This document shows positions 15,679-23,281 of a stretch of 23,526 nt of DNA, piece after piece (the stretch's first letter is position 1; each line of letters begins with the position of its first letter). Below the pieces are notes generated by a model. It saw nothing but the letters and a program-made list of their open reading frames with translations, did no database searches and was not told where the DNA came from. This DNA comes from Tannockella sp964372125 (GTDB lineage Bacteria; Bacillota_I; Bacilli_A; Erysipelotrichales; Coprobacillaceae). The stretch lies in assembly GCA_964372125.1 (NCBI GenBank), contig CAYJPL010000033.1, forward strand, positions 1 to 23,526. The letters run 5' to 3'. A program made the translations under genes and the position numbers.

Positions 15679-17179
15679 ACCCTGTTTTACGCTTTAATTT
15701 TACAATAGTAGTAACATATGGAGTATATACAAATGTATCTAAAGCTACTATTTTTTCTAAGTCATAAAATTTTTCTAAATCTGCCAAATCTTTTGCAAGT
15801 GTAGAATGAGAATCACATGTAATTATAACATTTTCTACTTTTGATAAACGAATACTGTTCTTAATATCCTCACTTAATCCAAAGCGTTCTTGCTGAATTA
15901 AAAATGTATCATGTATTTTCTTTTTTGCTTGTAATATTACCTTATCATCAATATCACCTTTTGAGAAGGTTACATTTTCACGATGTAAGTATTTTGCATT
16001 TAATTTTGCATCTTCAATATGGTAAGATTTTTCATCGAACGATGTGAATTTCTTTGCCGGATTACTTTGTAACTCAATAAATCCGACACCACAATGCAGT
16101 GATAAAATATCATTACTATTTTCTAACATTTTATTGATCTCAATTATTTTTTTCTTATGCATTTCACTATTTTCACCAATATTTGATTTTACTGATACTA
16201 AATGACGATTATCGTCAATCATGTACTCTAATCTAGTATTACCATATAATTTAGTATATCCAACTTCATCAAATTCCTGATGTTTTGCAGTATTAACAGA
16301 AACAAATAAACTTTTAACATTTTCTATACTGGAAATACGTTCCACACAGTCTTTTGATAAATTATCTTTTCCAGTAATAATTACAATTTGAAGTTGTCCA
16401 TTAATATTTTTTACTTGGATAAAGCGCAATCCAGTTTTGAACTTATCATTATATATTTTACATTTTTCTTCTTCAAATATCGTTTGAATCTCTTCTAAAC
16501 AGGTATTAATAACAGCATCTTGTTTAAAACATTCAACTAATGGTGTTAAATATTTACTATCTCTTTGATACACACCAAAAGTTATTTTCCCACGTAAGTT
16601 TACAATAGGTATTTTTATATAGTCAATGAATCCTGTTTTGCTTTTTGCATTAATAACATCTTTGAATACAGTTTTCGATAAATCATAGTTTGTATATTTA
16701 CGGATTGATTCACGAATTGCTTCTTTTTTATATTGGAGCTGCAAAGGATATTTTGCATGTAAAAGTGAACATCCTTGACAATGTCTATATAAATGACATT
16801 CTGGCACAATACGATCATCACTCTTTTGAGTTACTTCAATAATATCTCCTTGGTAGTAGTTACGAGTTTGGTTTGTTATTTCCACATCAACAATTTCTTG
16901 TGGCAAGGCACCTTTTACGAAACAAATTTTTCGTTCAATATACCCTATCCCTTCTCCGTTAATTCCTAATTTTTTGATTTCTACTGTTTCTTTTCTTTCA
17001 ATTTTTCTTACTTCTGGTTTGTTTTTAAAGTCCGTTCTTTTTCTAAAGTCATCCTTACCTTTAAAGTCTGTTCTTTTTCTTGAGTCCCCTCTTCTACTTG
17101 AATCCATCCCCTTTCTCGAGTTTGGTTTTCCTCTTGACTCTGATTTGTCATACGTTTTTTTGTAATTTTCTTTTTTCAT
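15677..17179 (-). CDS. TrmA/RlmD-family RNA methyltransferase-like protein, degenerate motifs
   Basis: 500 residues. Residues 1-62 are a basic, low-complexity tail with a tandem 12-residue repeat (RKRTDFKGKDDF/RKRTDFKNKPEV). A TRAM-like RNA-binding domain follows (about 63-120), then the iron-sulfur ligands expected in this family: C128, C134, C137 and probably C217. The C-terminal domain aligns with the 5-methyluridine methyltransferase fold: LSLHCGVGF (360-368), a catalytic-position cysteine (C455 in IITCDSHSTLAKDL) and a closing DTFVYTPYVTTIVKLKR. Motif I lacks its usual aspartate (S360), the DPPR loop reads IQQER (428-432), and the usual FFQVN segment is replaced by LVSVKSN. It may be inactive or may have changed function. 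AAGGAG precedes the ATG. It sits downstream of the CorC-like gene past a weak hairpin. Confidence 0.82.
   Translation of the reverse strand: MKKENYKKTYDKSESRGKPNSRKGMDSSRRGDSRKRTDFKGKDDFRKRTDFKNKPEVRKIERKETVEIKKLGINGEGIGYIERKICFVKGALPQEIVDVEITNQTRNYYQGDIIEVTQKSDDRIVPECHLYRHCQGCSLLHAKYPLQLQYKKEAIRESIRKYTNYDLSKTVFKDVINAKSKTGFIDYIKIPIVNLRGKITFGVYQRDSKYLTPLVECFKQDAVINTCLEEIQTIFEEEKCKIYNDKFKTGLRFIQVKNINGQLQIVIITGKDNLSKDCVERISSIENVKSLFVSVNTAKHQEFDEVGYTKLYGNTRLEYMIDDNRHLVSVKSNIGENSEMHKKKIIEINKMLENSNDILSLHCGVGFIELQSNPAKKFTSFDEKSYHIEDAKLNAKYLHRENVTFSKGDIDDKVILQAKKKIHDTFLIQQERFGLSEDIKNSIRLSKVENVIITCDSHSTLAKDLADLEKFYDLEKIVALDTFVYTPYVTTIVKLKRKTG
17024..17086 (-). repeat. Tandem 36-bp-period repeat in the TrmA-like N-terminus
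   Basis: Two 27-nt copies (17024-17050 and 17060-17086) differ at three positions and are offset by 36 bp, or 12 codons. They encode the repeated RKRTDFK units of the basic tail. Confidence 0.8.
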
Positions 17180-17196
17180 CCTACAATCTCCTTGAT

Positions 17197-17226
17197 AATA
17201 AAAGACATCTTTTGATGTCTTTTTTA
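17197..17226 (-). terminator. Hairpin between the CorC-like and TrmA-like genes
   Basis: A 10-bp perfect stem (AAAAGACATC/GATGTCTTTT) with a 4-nt loop begins at the stop codon of the CorC-like gene. On the minus strand it is followed only by ATTATC, so it may be a partial terminator or attenuator that lets some transcripts reach the next gene. In the plus direction it has a longer T-run. Confidence 0.6.
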
Positions 17227-18492
17227 TTCTTCTTTTTCTAAGTGTAATGACACTTTCAATTCTTCGATACGATTTTTGTGCATTTTCATAATAGTAAATA
17301 AAGTATCTCCTATTATGATTCGATCATTTACTTCAGGCACTCCACTAAATTGTCCAAGTATTAGACCACCAATTGATTCAAAATCTTCAGAATCAAAATC
17401 CGTATCTAATTCGTCATTTACATCATTTAAGCTAAGTGTACCATCAACCAAATATACATCATCATTTACTTTCAAAATTTGTCTTTCTTCAACTTCATCA
17501 TATTCGTCGTCAATTTCGCCAACAATTTCTTCTACAATATCTTCAAATGTTACAATTCCAGCCATAACTCCATATTCATCCAATACTACAGCCATTGTTG
17601 CATGTTCTTTACGCATTGAGGCAAATACATCTGAAACTTGGTTAAACTCATATACTACAAATGGCTCACGCATATGGCTTCGAATATCAAATGTTTCAAC
17701 ATTAACATCAACAAATAATAGATCTTTTACATTTAAAACACCTACTACTTCATCAAATGACTCACTTTGTACAGGGTATCTTGAAAACTGACCACGGTGA
17801 TATGTTTCGATTAATTCCGCATATGAACAATCGACTCCTATACCCTCAACATTAATCCTTGGTGTCATAATTTCTTTGATTTCTGTTTCTCCGAATTCAA
17901 ACACGTTATGAATCATTTCTTTTTCTTGGTCTTCTAAGACACCTTCTTCATGTCCAACTGTAACAATTGTTTTTAATTCTTCTTCAGTCATTGTAGGCCC
18001 TTGGTCTAAGTTGCCACCAAAAATACGTATTATTGTTCCAGTAATTATATTTAAGATAATTACTGCTGGTGTAAATACAATAGTTACAAAACGAATAAAT
18101 CCGGATAAATATAAAACAATACTTTCTGCATTTTTTGTTGCAAATGATTTTGGTGTGATTTCTCCAAAAATCAAAATAAATAACGTAACAAAACCTGTTG
18201 CATATGCAACCATCGTTGCAGAATCACCAAATAGTCCAATTACAAATGCTGTTGTTAGTGATGAAGCTCCAATGTTTACTAAGTTATTACCAACAAGAAT
18301 CGAACTAAATAGTCGATCACCGTTTGCTAGCATTTTCTCTGCAACTTTTGCACGTTTATTACCTTCTTCTACTAATTTACGTAGACGAATTTTATTGACT
18401 GATAAATAGGCTGTTTCACTACATGAAAACACTCCTGAAAATACAATTAGTATTATAAATAATGTTATATTCCATATCTGGGTAGGGTCCAC
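17224..18492 (-). CDS. CNNM/CBS/CorC_HlyC-domain membrane protein
   Basis: A hemolysin-C/CorC family protein of 422 residues. Members include the CNNM-type magnesium transporters and MpfA. The N-terminal DUF21/CNNM domain has about four hydrophobic segments (around 8-28, 62-88, 92-112 and 128-158) with FSCSETAYLS (22-31) and GEITPK (110-115). A CBS pair follows (about 205-325, with IMTPR at 208-212 and DEYGVMAGIVTFEDI at 305-319), then an acidic linker and the CorC_HlyC domain (340-420). The start is GTG, with AGGAG 11 to 12 bases upstream. It has its own near-consensus promoter overlapped by a 16-bp palindrome, which suggests dedicated control. Divalent metal transport is inferred from the family. 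Confidence 0.92.
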   Translation of the reverse strand: MDPTQIWNITLFIILIVFSGVFSCSETAYLSVNKIRLRKLVEEGNKRAKVAEKMLANGDRLFSSILVGNNLVNIGASSLTTAFVIGLFGDSATMVAYATGFVTLFILIFGEITPKSFATKNAESIVLYLSGFIRFVTIVFTPAVIILNIITGTIIRIFGGNLDQGPTMTEEELKTIVTVGHEEGVLEDQEKEMIHNVFEFGETEIKEIMTPRINVEGIGVDCSYAELIETYHRGQFSRYPVQSESFDEVVGVLNVKDLLFVDVNVETFDIRSHMREPFVVYEFNQVSDVFASMRKEHATMAVVLDEYGVMAGIVTFEDIVEEIVGEIDDEYDEVEERQILKVNDDVYLVDGTLSLNDVNDELDTDFDSEDFESIGGLILGQFSGVPEVNDRIIIGDTLFTIMKMHKNRIEELKVSLHLEKEE

Positions 18493-18527
18493 TTACTCTT
18501 AATCTCCTTTGTTATAATCTTGGCAAT

Positions 18528-18556
18528 ATCATAATATATTATGAGGTAATTGTCAA
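18528..18556 (-). promoter_or_regulatory. SigA promoter of the CorC-like gene with operator-like palindrome
   Basis: The -35 is TTGACA (18556-18551), the spacer is 17 bp and the -10 is TATGAT (18533-18528). A perfect 16-bp palindrome, TCATAATATATTATGA (18529-18544), overlaps the -10 and most of the spacer, where a bound repressor would block RNA polymerase. Confidence 0.85.
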
Positions 18557-18597
18557 ATTATCCTGTGTTCATTTACCTTTCTGTGACTATACATGAT

Positions 18598-18626
18598 AAA
18601 AAAGAGTAAAGCATTTGCTTTACTCT
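18598..18626 (-). terminator. Intrinsic terminator after pbpB
   Basis: A 10-bp perfect stem (AGAGTAAAGC/GCTTTACTCT) with a 4-nt loop and a T-run. Its first arm contains the pbpB stop codon. It closes the mraZ operon. Confidence 0.93.
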
Positions 18627-20746
18627 AATGTAATTTCTAGTATCATATCACTACTTACTACTGTTCCTTCATCAATACTTTGACTTTCTACGATTGATGA
18701 TTCTCCACTATATGTAACTTCTAGTGATATCATTGCACAATATGTTGTTACATCTTTTCTTGACCACCCACTAAAATCCGGTAATTCTACTTCTGTTCCA
18801 TTAGTCATCAAAAACACTTTATTTTGTTCACTAACAGTGACATTAGCTTCTGGATATTGACCAGTTACACTGCTTCCATTACCAATTATAACAACATTTG
18901 CACCAACACTATCAAGCATTGATTTTGCATAACTTACACTTTGATTAACATATGATTGAGTATTATATGTAAACTCAGTGTCTTCGCTATTAGTAGATGC
19001 GCTTCTACTTGCAAGAGTATTTGTAACCATTGTCTGTACTAGCTCACCCATTTGTACGCTGTTACCTGATGCTGGACCTTGCATATATACATAAATAATT
19101 ACTTCTTTACCTTCAAATGTAGTAACCCCTATAAATGATCGAATGAATACATCTGTACGATACCCTCCACTTTGTGAAGCAACCTGTGCAGTACCAGTTT
19201 TACCAATGAGTTCACCATTATCCATTGTAAATGAATTTGCAACATGCTCTTCTCCATTTACATTATTGTAAAGCAATTCATTTACTTTTGTTACTGTTTC
19301 AGTTGAATAAATTTGCTTAGAGTACTCAGTCGTACCTGTATATGTCACTTCACCAGTCTCTGGATTTTCTATTTTCTCTACAAAATATGGTGTTACCATT
19401 TTACCATCATTCACAAAGGCACTATAGCCACGTAACACATGAAGAGCAGTAGTTGTCATCCCTTGTCCGTAACCCGCTGTAATAAGCTCTAAATCACGAT
19501 TTGTATTATAGAACCCTGCACTACCTCCTGGTATTGTTCCTATGTCCGTTTCAAAAGGTTCAAAGAATCCTAGTTCATTATAATCCTCAATTAAAGAATC
19601 ACGATTTGTATAATTTAAAATCATACTTGCGATCCCTACATTACTAGACATTGCTAATCCTTGTTCGTAAGTAATCGTTCCAAATCCTACACCATTATTC
19701 CAATCTCGTATAGTAGCCTCGTCTACCTCGATTGTTCCCGACGGGAAAGTTGCATTGTCATTATAAACTCCATCTTCAATTGCATTTGCATATACAAAAG
19801 ATTTCATAACTGACCCAGGTTCAAATAAATATTCTGTAAATAAATTAGTATAGTTTTCCACATCACGAACATTTGGATCGAACGATGGATAACTTGACAT
19901 AGCAAGCATTTCGCCAGTACGTGCATCCATAATAGCAGCTGATGCGAATTCTCCATCTGCAGTTTCAACCATTTCCTGAATTTCCAGGTCCAAATCTCTT
20001 TGTAACGTACTGTCTATTGTAAGATGAATGTTTTGCCCATGTTGTACTTCTACATCCTCTAAAACACCATTAGGTAGAATATAGCCACTACTATCTGCTT
20101 GATATACAGTGTATCCATTTTTACCAGCTAATATATCATCATAATACAGTTCTACTCCCATTTTCCCAACTATTTCACTGATACCATTTTGTTCTTCATT
20201 TTGTGCATATCCAATTAAATAACTCGAGAAGTCGCCTAATGGATAGTTTCGAGATATTACTTCATCAAATTCAATTCCTGGAAGTTCTAATTCATCAATC
20301 TCGTTTTTTACCGTCGCAGATAAATTATTACCATACACACCAAACTGTATTTGATATAACCCATCATCCCTAGCGCTTACCATTTTTGTTAACATTTCCG
20401 CCTCATCCATCCCAATGATTGGAGCGAGAGCTTTAGCAGTTTCTTCAATATCTACTACGTATGCTGGTTCATCGCTAGCATTAATACGTGTTTCATCCAT
20501 TACTGCTCGTAATACATATTTTTGGACATTACTTGCAACTACTTGATTATCACTAGTGTATATTTCTCCACGTTTTGCGTATTGTATAACTTCTTTAGTG
20601 TTTCGATTATCTGCATACTCTTGTATATCTTGCCCACTTATAAAGTGTTTCCCTGTTGCTCCTAGATATACTATATTTCCCACTAATAGGACTATAATGA
20701 AAGCAAAGATAGCACTCGCCACCTTTGCGCTTGTAAAACGTTTCAT
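18620..20746 (-). CDS. pbpB: Division-specific class B penicillin-binding protein with PASTA domains
   Basis: A monofunctional septal peptidoglycan transpeptidase (PBP2b/2x, FtsI-like). The 708-residue protein has a short cytoplasmic tail, one transmembrane anchor (about 10-30), a PBP dimerisation domain (50-215) and a transpeptidase domain. All three active-site motifs are present: SVMK (312-315, with S312 as the acylated serine), SSN (367-369) and KTG (516-518). Two PASTA-like repeats cover about residues 595-708, as in Firmicute division PBPs. The ATG at 20746 lies four bp after ftsL, with AGGA/AAGAG upstream. It is the last gene of the operon. The PASTA tail argues against the Gram-negative FtsI form. 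SpoVD is an alternative paralogue, but nothing here points to sporulation. Confidence 0.95.
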   Translation of the reverse strand: MKRFTSAKVASAIFAFIIVLLVGNIVYLGATGKHFISGQDIQEYADNRNTKEVIQYAKRGEIYTSDNQVVASNVQKYVLRAVMDETRINASDEPAYVVDIEETAKALAPIIGMDEAEMLTKMVSARDDGLYQIQFGVYGNNLSATVKNEIDELELPGIEFDEVISRNYPLGDFSSYLIGYAQNEEQNGISEIVGKMGVELYYDDILAGKNGYTVYQADSSGYILPNGVLEDVEVQHGQNIHLTIDSTLQRDLDLEIQEMVETADGEFASAAIMDARTGEMLAMSSYPSFDPNVRDVENYTNLFTEYLFEPGSVMKSFVYANAIEDGVYNDNATFPSGTIEVDEATIRDWNNGVGFGTITYEQGLAMSSNVGIASMILNYTNRDSLIEDYNELGFFEPFETDIGTIPGGSAGFYNTNRDLELITAGYGQGMTTTALHVLRGYSAFVNDGKMVTPYFVEKIENPETGEVTYTGTTEYSKQIYSTETVTKVNELLYNNVNGEEHVANSFTMDNGELIGKTGTAQVASQSGGYRTDVFIRSFIGVTTFEGKEVIIYVYMQGPASGNSVQMGELVQTMVTNTLASRSASTNSEDTEFTYNTQSYVNQSVSYAKSMLDSVGANVVIIGNGSSVTGQYPEANVTVSEQNKVFLMTNGTEVELPDFSGWSRKDVTTYCAMISLEVTYSGESSIVESQSIDEGTVVSSDMILEITLE

Positions 20747-20750
20747 ATTA

Positions 20751-21041
20751 CTACTCTTGTCCTGCTTGATAATTTGTTACAACTGCATCACTTTTATAAG
20801 TGTATCCCTTTTTTGCAGTTACATCAGCAAGTCTTTCAAATGATACTAAATCTTGTTTTTGCATTGTTAAGCCATCAATTGTTGATTCAATAGTTTGAAT
20901 TTCTTTTTCTAATGATTGACATTCTATACTATAAGAGTATTCTATCGATTTAGTAACAATTGTACCTACAACAAAAATTGCAAATGACAATATTAAAAAT
21001 TTACTGGCAAATCTCTCAAATCCTGTCTTGTTTCTATTCAT
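20751..21041 (-). CDS. ftsL: Cell division protein FtsL
   Basis: A small bitopic division protein that works with DivIC/FtsB and activates the FtsW-PBP pair at the septum. The 96-residue product has a basic N-terminus, one transmembrane helix (about residues 15-33) and an extracytoplasmic heptad-like region (SLEKEIQTIESTIDGLTMQKQDL) suited to a coiled coil. Sequence conservation in FtsL is low, so the call rests on this topology and the rsmH-ftsL-pbpB order. The ATG at 21041, inside the rsmH stop region, is preferred to TTG at 21047 because of its distance from GAGGG. The gene overlaps rsmH by 8 bp. Confidence 0.88.
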   Translation of the reverse strand: MNRNKTGFERFASKFLILSFAIFVVGTIVTKSIEYSYSIECQSLEKEIQTIESTIDGLTMQKQDLVSFERLADVTAKKGYTYKSDAVVTNYQAGQE

Positions 21042-21975
21042 CTTCAAATACCCTCTCTATTATTCTTAGTTTCGCTGAATGTGCTCTATTATTCATTTCT
21101 AATTCTTCTTGACCAGCAATAATTGCTTTTTTATTTACTAATGCAAATCTAGGAAGCAGATGTTGTGGTATCACCGGGAGCATAGGTGGTACATCTTGTT
21201 GTTTAGCAACCTTATTAAATGCATACTTACAAATTTTATCCTCTAAACTATGGAATGTGATAACACTTATCCTTCCGCCTACATTTAAAATACTTAGCGA
21301 ATCTTGTAGTGCTTTATCAAATACTTCCAATTCATTGTTAACTGCAATTCGTAATGCCTGAAAAGTACGCTTTGCAGGATGTCCGCCTTTTCGTCTAGCA
21401 GGTGCAGGAATTGCTTCTTTAATTATTTCTACTAATTCAAAAGTTGTAGCAATCGGTTTTAAATCTCTATGTTGTTCGATTTTTCTAGCAATTTGTTTTG
21501 CGAATTTCTCATCTGCAAATTGAAATAATATACGTACTATTTTTTCATATGCCCAACTATTAACAATTGTATACGCATCTAAATCATTACTTGTATCCAT
21601 GCGCATGTCTAATCTTGCATCATGGTTATAACTAAATCCTCTTTCACCGATATCAAATTGTGGTGATGAAACGCCTAAATCGAATAGAATTCCATCTACT
21701 TTTTCAATACCTAGCTCAAGTAAACATTCTTTTAAATTTACAAAATTCGAATAAATGATTGTGTAATTATTACCAACCTCATCTAACCTTTTACGAGCTT
21801 CTTCTATTGCATATTGATCTTGATCAAAGCAATACAAGTGTCCTGTTGTAAGTCTTTTTAATATTTCCTTACTATGTCCTGCTCCTCCTAAGGTGCAGTC
21901 TACATATATTCCATCACTCTTTATATTTAAACCATCTACGGCTTCATTTAATAATACTGTTATGTGCTCAAACAT
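21034..21975 (-). CDS. rsmH: 16S rRNA (cytosine-1402-N4)-methyltransferase RsmH
   Basis: Methylates the exocyclic N4 of C1402 in 16S rRNA at the ribosomal P site; formerly MraW. The 313-residue protein begins MFEHITVLLNEAVDGL and shows the SAM-binding YVDCTLGGAGHS, then ILFDLGVSSPQFDIGERGFSY and RLDMRM. Further family motifs are PAKRTFQALRIAVNNEL and VISFHSLED-like VITFHSLEDK. The second ATG (21975) is used because AGGAG lies six bases before it; the upstream ATG touches that site. It starts nine bp after mraZ, the usual first pair of the dcw cluster. Confidence 0.97.
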   Translation of the reverse strand: MFEHITVLLNEAVDGLNIKSDGIYVDCTLGGAGHSKEILKRLTTGHLYCFDQDQYAIEEARKRLDEVGNNYTIIYSNFVNLKECLLELGIEKVDGILFDLGVSSPQFDIGERGFSYNHDARLDMRMDTSNDLDAYTIVNSWAYEKIVRILFQFADEKFAKQIARKIEQHRDLKPIATTFELVEIIKEAIPAPARRKGGHPAKRTFQALRIAVNNELEVFDKALQDSLSILNVGGRISVITFHSLEDKICKYAFNKVAKQQDVPPMLPVIPQHLLPRFALVNKKAIIAGQEELEMNNRAHSAKLRIIERVFEDE

Positions 21976-21984
21976 GGTCATCTC

Positions 21985-22416
21985 CTATATTTCAAATCCA
22001 TCTAATGATTCCGATATCTCATCGAAACTATCTTTACTTTCATCATAGTAATTATTCCATGCTTCACTATCCCAGATTTCAACGTGATCTCCAACTCCAA
22101 CAATCACACATTCTTTTTCTAACGAACCATCTTGTCTTAAAACAAGTGGAATATTTACTCTCCCTAACTTGTCAAACTCGCATTCACTAGCTCGAGAAGT
22201 TACCATACGAACAAAAAGTCTTGCCTCTTTTTTATTTTTAGGAAGCGCCTGTAACTTTGTGTAGTAGTTATTCCAACCTTCTTGGGTGTATAATGCCAAA
22301 CATCCTTCAAAACCACGAGTTATTACTACACTCGTGTCACATTGTTCTCTAATCTTTGACGGAATTATTAATCGCCCTTTAGTGTCTACATTATGACGAA
22401 ATTCACCCATGAACAT
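21985..22416 (-). CDS. mraZ: Transcriptional regulator MraZ
   Basis: A DNA-binding regulator of the division and wall operon, made of two AbrB/SpoVT-like halves that form ring oligomers. The 143-residue protein begins MFMGEFRHNVDTKGRL, with the DxxxR motif at 11-15 and its partner in DKLGRVNIP in the second half. The ATG at 22416 matches the conserved N-terminus and follows a GGGTGGTG ribosome binding region; longer GTG starts sit within that site. Immediately upstream are four tandem 10-bp AAAGTG-type boxes, the known kind of MraZ target, so it probably represses its own operon. Confidence 0.96.
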   Translation of the reverse strand: MFMGEFRHNVDTKGRLIIPSKIREQCDTSVVITRGFEGCLALYTQEGWNNYYTKLQALPKNKKEARLFVRMVTSRASECEFDKLGRVNIPLVLRQDGSLEKECVIVGVGDHVEIWDSEAWNNYYDESKDSFDEISESLDGFEI

Positions 22417-22421
22417 TATTC

Positions 22422-22461
22422 TCACCACCCTCTACCACTTTGTTACACTTTTTAACACTTT
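22422..22461 (-). promoter_or_regulatory. Four tandem MraZ boxes
   Basis: Read on the minus strand these are AAAGTGTTAA, AAAGTGTAAC, AAAGTGGTAG and AGGGTGGTGA, in exact 10-bp register. Spacing and core match the AAAGTG repeat array described for MraZ in Mollicutes. All four lie downstream of the -10, in the leader, and the last merges with the mraZ ribosome binding site. Confidence 0.88.
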
Positions 22462-22469
22462 GTACCACC

Positions 22470-22498
22470 ATTATAACGTATAACATACCCTTTGTATA
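22470..22498 (-). promoter_or_regulatory. SigA promoter of mraZ-rsmH-ftsL-pbpB
   Basis: The -10 is TATAAT (22475-22470) and the -35 is TATACA (22498-22493), with a 17-bp spacer. Transcription should begin just ahead of the MraZ boxes. Confidence 0.78.
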
Positions 22499-22528
22499 CT
22501 ACTAAATAAAAAAATATGATTTTCACAT

Positions 22529-22562
22529 AAAAAAAGCACATCTCCTGTTTCAGGAAATGTGC
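22529..22562 (-). terminator. Distal terminator after rpmF
   Basis: A 12-bp stem with two mismatched positions (GCACATTTCCTG/CAGGAGATGTGC), 3-nt loop and a T7 run. It insulates the mraZ promoter from upstream transcription. Confidence 0.9.
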
Positions 22563-22567
22563 AAAAT

Positions 22568-22592
22568 AAAAAAAGTCTTTTACAAGACTTTT
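22568..22592 (-). terminator. Proximal terminator after rpmF
   Basis: A 9-bp perfect stem (AAAAGTCTT/AAGACTTTT) with a 4-nt loop and T-run, beginning three bases after the rpmF stop codon. Together with the next hairpin it makes a tandem terminator. Confidence 0.85.
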
Positions 22593-22594
22593 TA

Positions 22595-22762
22595 TTAGAT
22601 AACTTTTTGACCTTTATATGTTCCACAATGTTTACATACTTTATGAGATAATTTGTAATCTCCACACTCTGGACATACAACTACAGCTGGTACTGTTAAT
22701 TTATCATGTGTTCTTCTTTTTCTCTTTGCTGTCTTTGAAACTCGTCTAAATGGTACTGCCAT
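22595..22762 (-). CDS. rpmF: 50S ribosomal protein L32, zinc-binding form
   Basis: A small structural protein of the large ribosomal subunit. The 55-residue sequence begins MAVPFRRVSKTAKRKRRTH, the L32 hallmark, and carries two CxxC knuckles (CPEC at 30-33, CKHC at 43-46), so this is the zinc-binding C+ paralogue rather than the zinc-independent form. Many basic residues in the first 20 positions fit rRNA contact. GGAGG lies seven bases before the ATG. The gene begins 12 bp after yceD, the widespread yceD-rpmF pairing, and is followed by two terminators. Confidence 0.97.
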   Translation of the reverse strand: MAVPFRRVSKTAKRKRRTHDKLTVPAVVVCPECGDYKLSHKVCKHCGTYKGQKVI

Positions 22763-22774
22763 GTCTAATTCCTC

Positions 22775-23281
22775 CTATTTATCTTTAAAATAATCTTTTA
22801 GCTTTGCTAATCTTGGATCAATATAATCCTCCTCCAACAATTCACTTTCCTTGTCGAAGATTTTCCAACCTTTTCCTTCAACTTGAATATTTGCTTCATC
22901 TTTTGCGACTCGCATCGGTACATCCAACATAATCAGTTCAAATATAACTGGTGTTAAATCCACCATGTTCTTCTTAACTTCTCGAACATCTTCAAGTGGA
23001 TCCGGTTTTTCAAAAGAAAATACTTCATGAGCATGAATATTGAATGGATATTCGATCTCTTCTAAAGTTAAGGCACATGGTAGAACCATGATTCCTGTGA
23101 TAATTACATCTACATAAAGCCTTTTTTCTTTTACGTTTAAATTCCCGGTTCCTTGGACTTCTACGTCTTTTAGATTATTAATATGACCATACTGTTCAAA
23201 CATTTCACACGGAAATGTTAAACCTTCATCAATATCAAATTTTCCTTGTTGTTTTATTATCCATTGTAAGTTGTATTTCAA
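22775..23281 (-). CDS. yceD: YceD family protein (DUF177)
   Basis: DUF177 proteins are encoded next to rpmF across bacteria and are linked to 23S rRNA accumulation and ribosome assembly; the molecular role is not settled. The 168-residue product shows the family pattern, including GTGNLNVKEKRLYVDVIITGIMVLPCALTLEE in its centre, EYPFNIHAHEVFSF, and an acidic C-terminus with DPRLAKLKDYF. The TTG at 23281 (MKYNLQWIIKQ) is preferred over GTG at 23290, because that GTG belongs to the Shine-Dalgarno sequence AGAAGGTG and the TTG lies six bases after it. It is cotranscribed with rpmF from a near-consensus promoter. Confidence 0.9.
   Translation of the reverse strand: MKYNLQWIIKQQGKFDIDEGLTFPCEMFEQYGHINNLKDVEVQGTGNLNVKEKRLYVDVIITGIMVLPCALTLEEIEYPFNIHAHEVFSFEKPDPLEDVREVKKNMVDLTPVIFELIMLDVPMRVAKDEANIQVEGKGWKIFDKESELLEEDYIDPRLAKLKDYFKDK

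Noticed and set aside
17276..17791. 171-codon open frame on the plus strand opposite the CorC-like gene
   Set aside because: Its product is a Ser/Thr-rich low-complexity sequence typical of antisense frames to AT-rich coding DNA, and the minus-strand gene is fully conserved.
18011..18409. 132-codon plus-strand open frame
   Set aside because: It lies wholly within the CNNM domain coding region of the opposite strand and has no family features.
22471..22680. 69-codon minus-strand frame across the rpmF terminators
   Set aside because: It runs through two terminators, the mraZ promoter and the rpmF gene in another frame; rpmF at 22595-22762 is the real gene.
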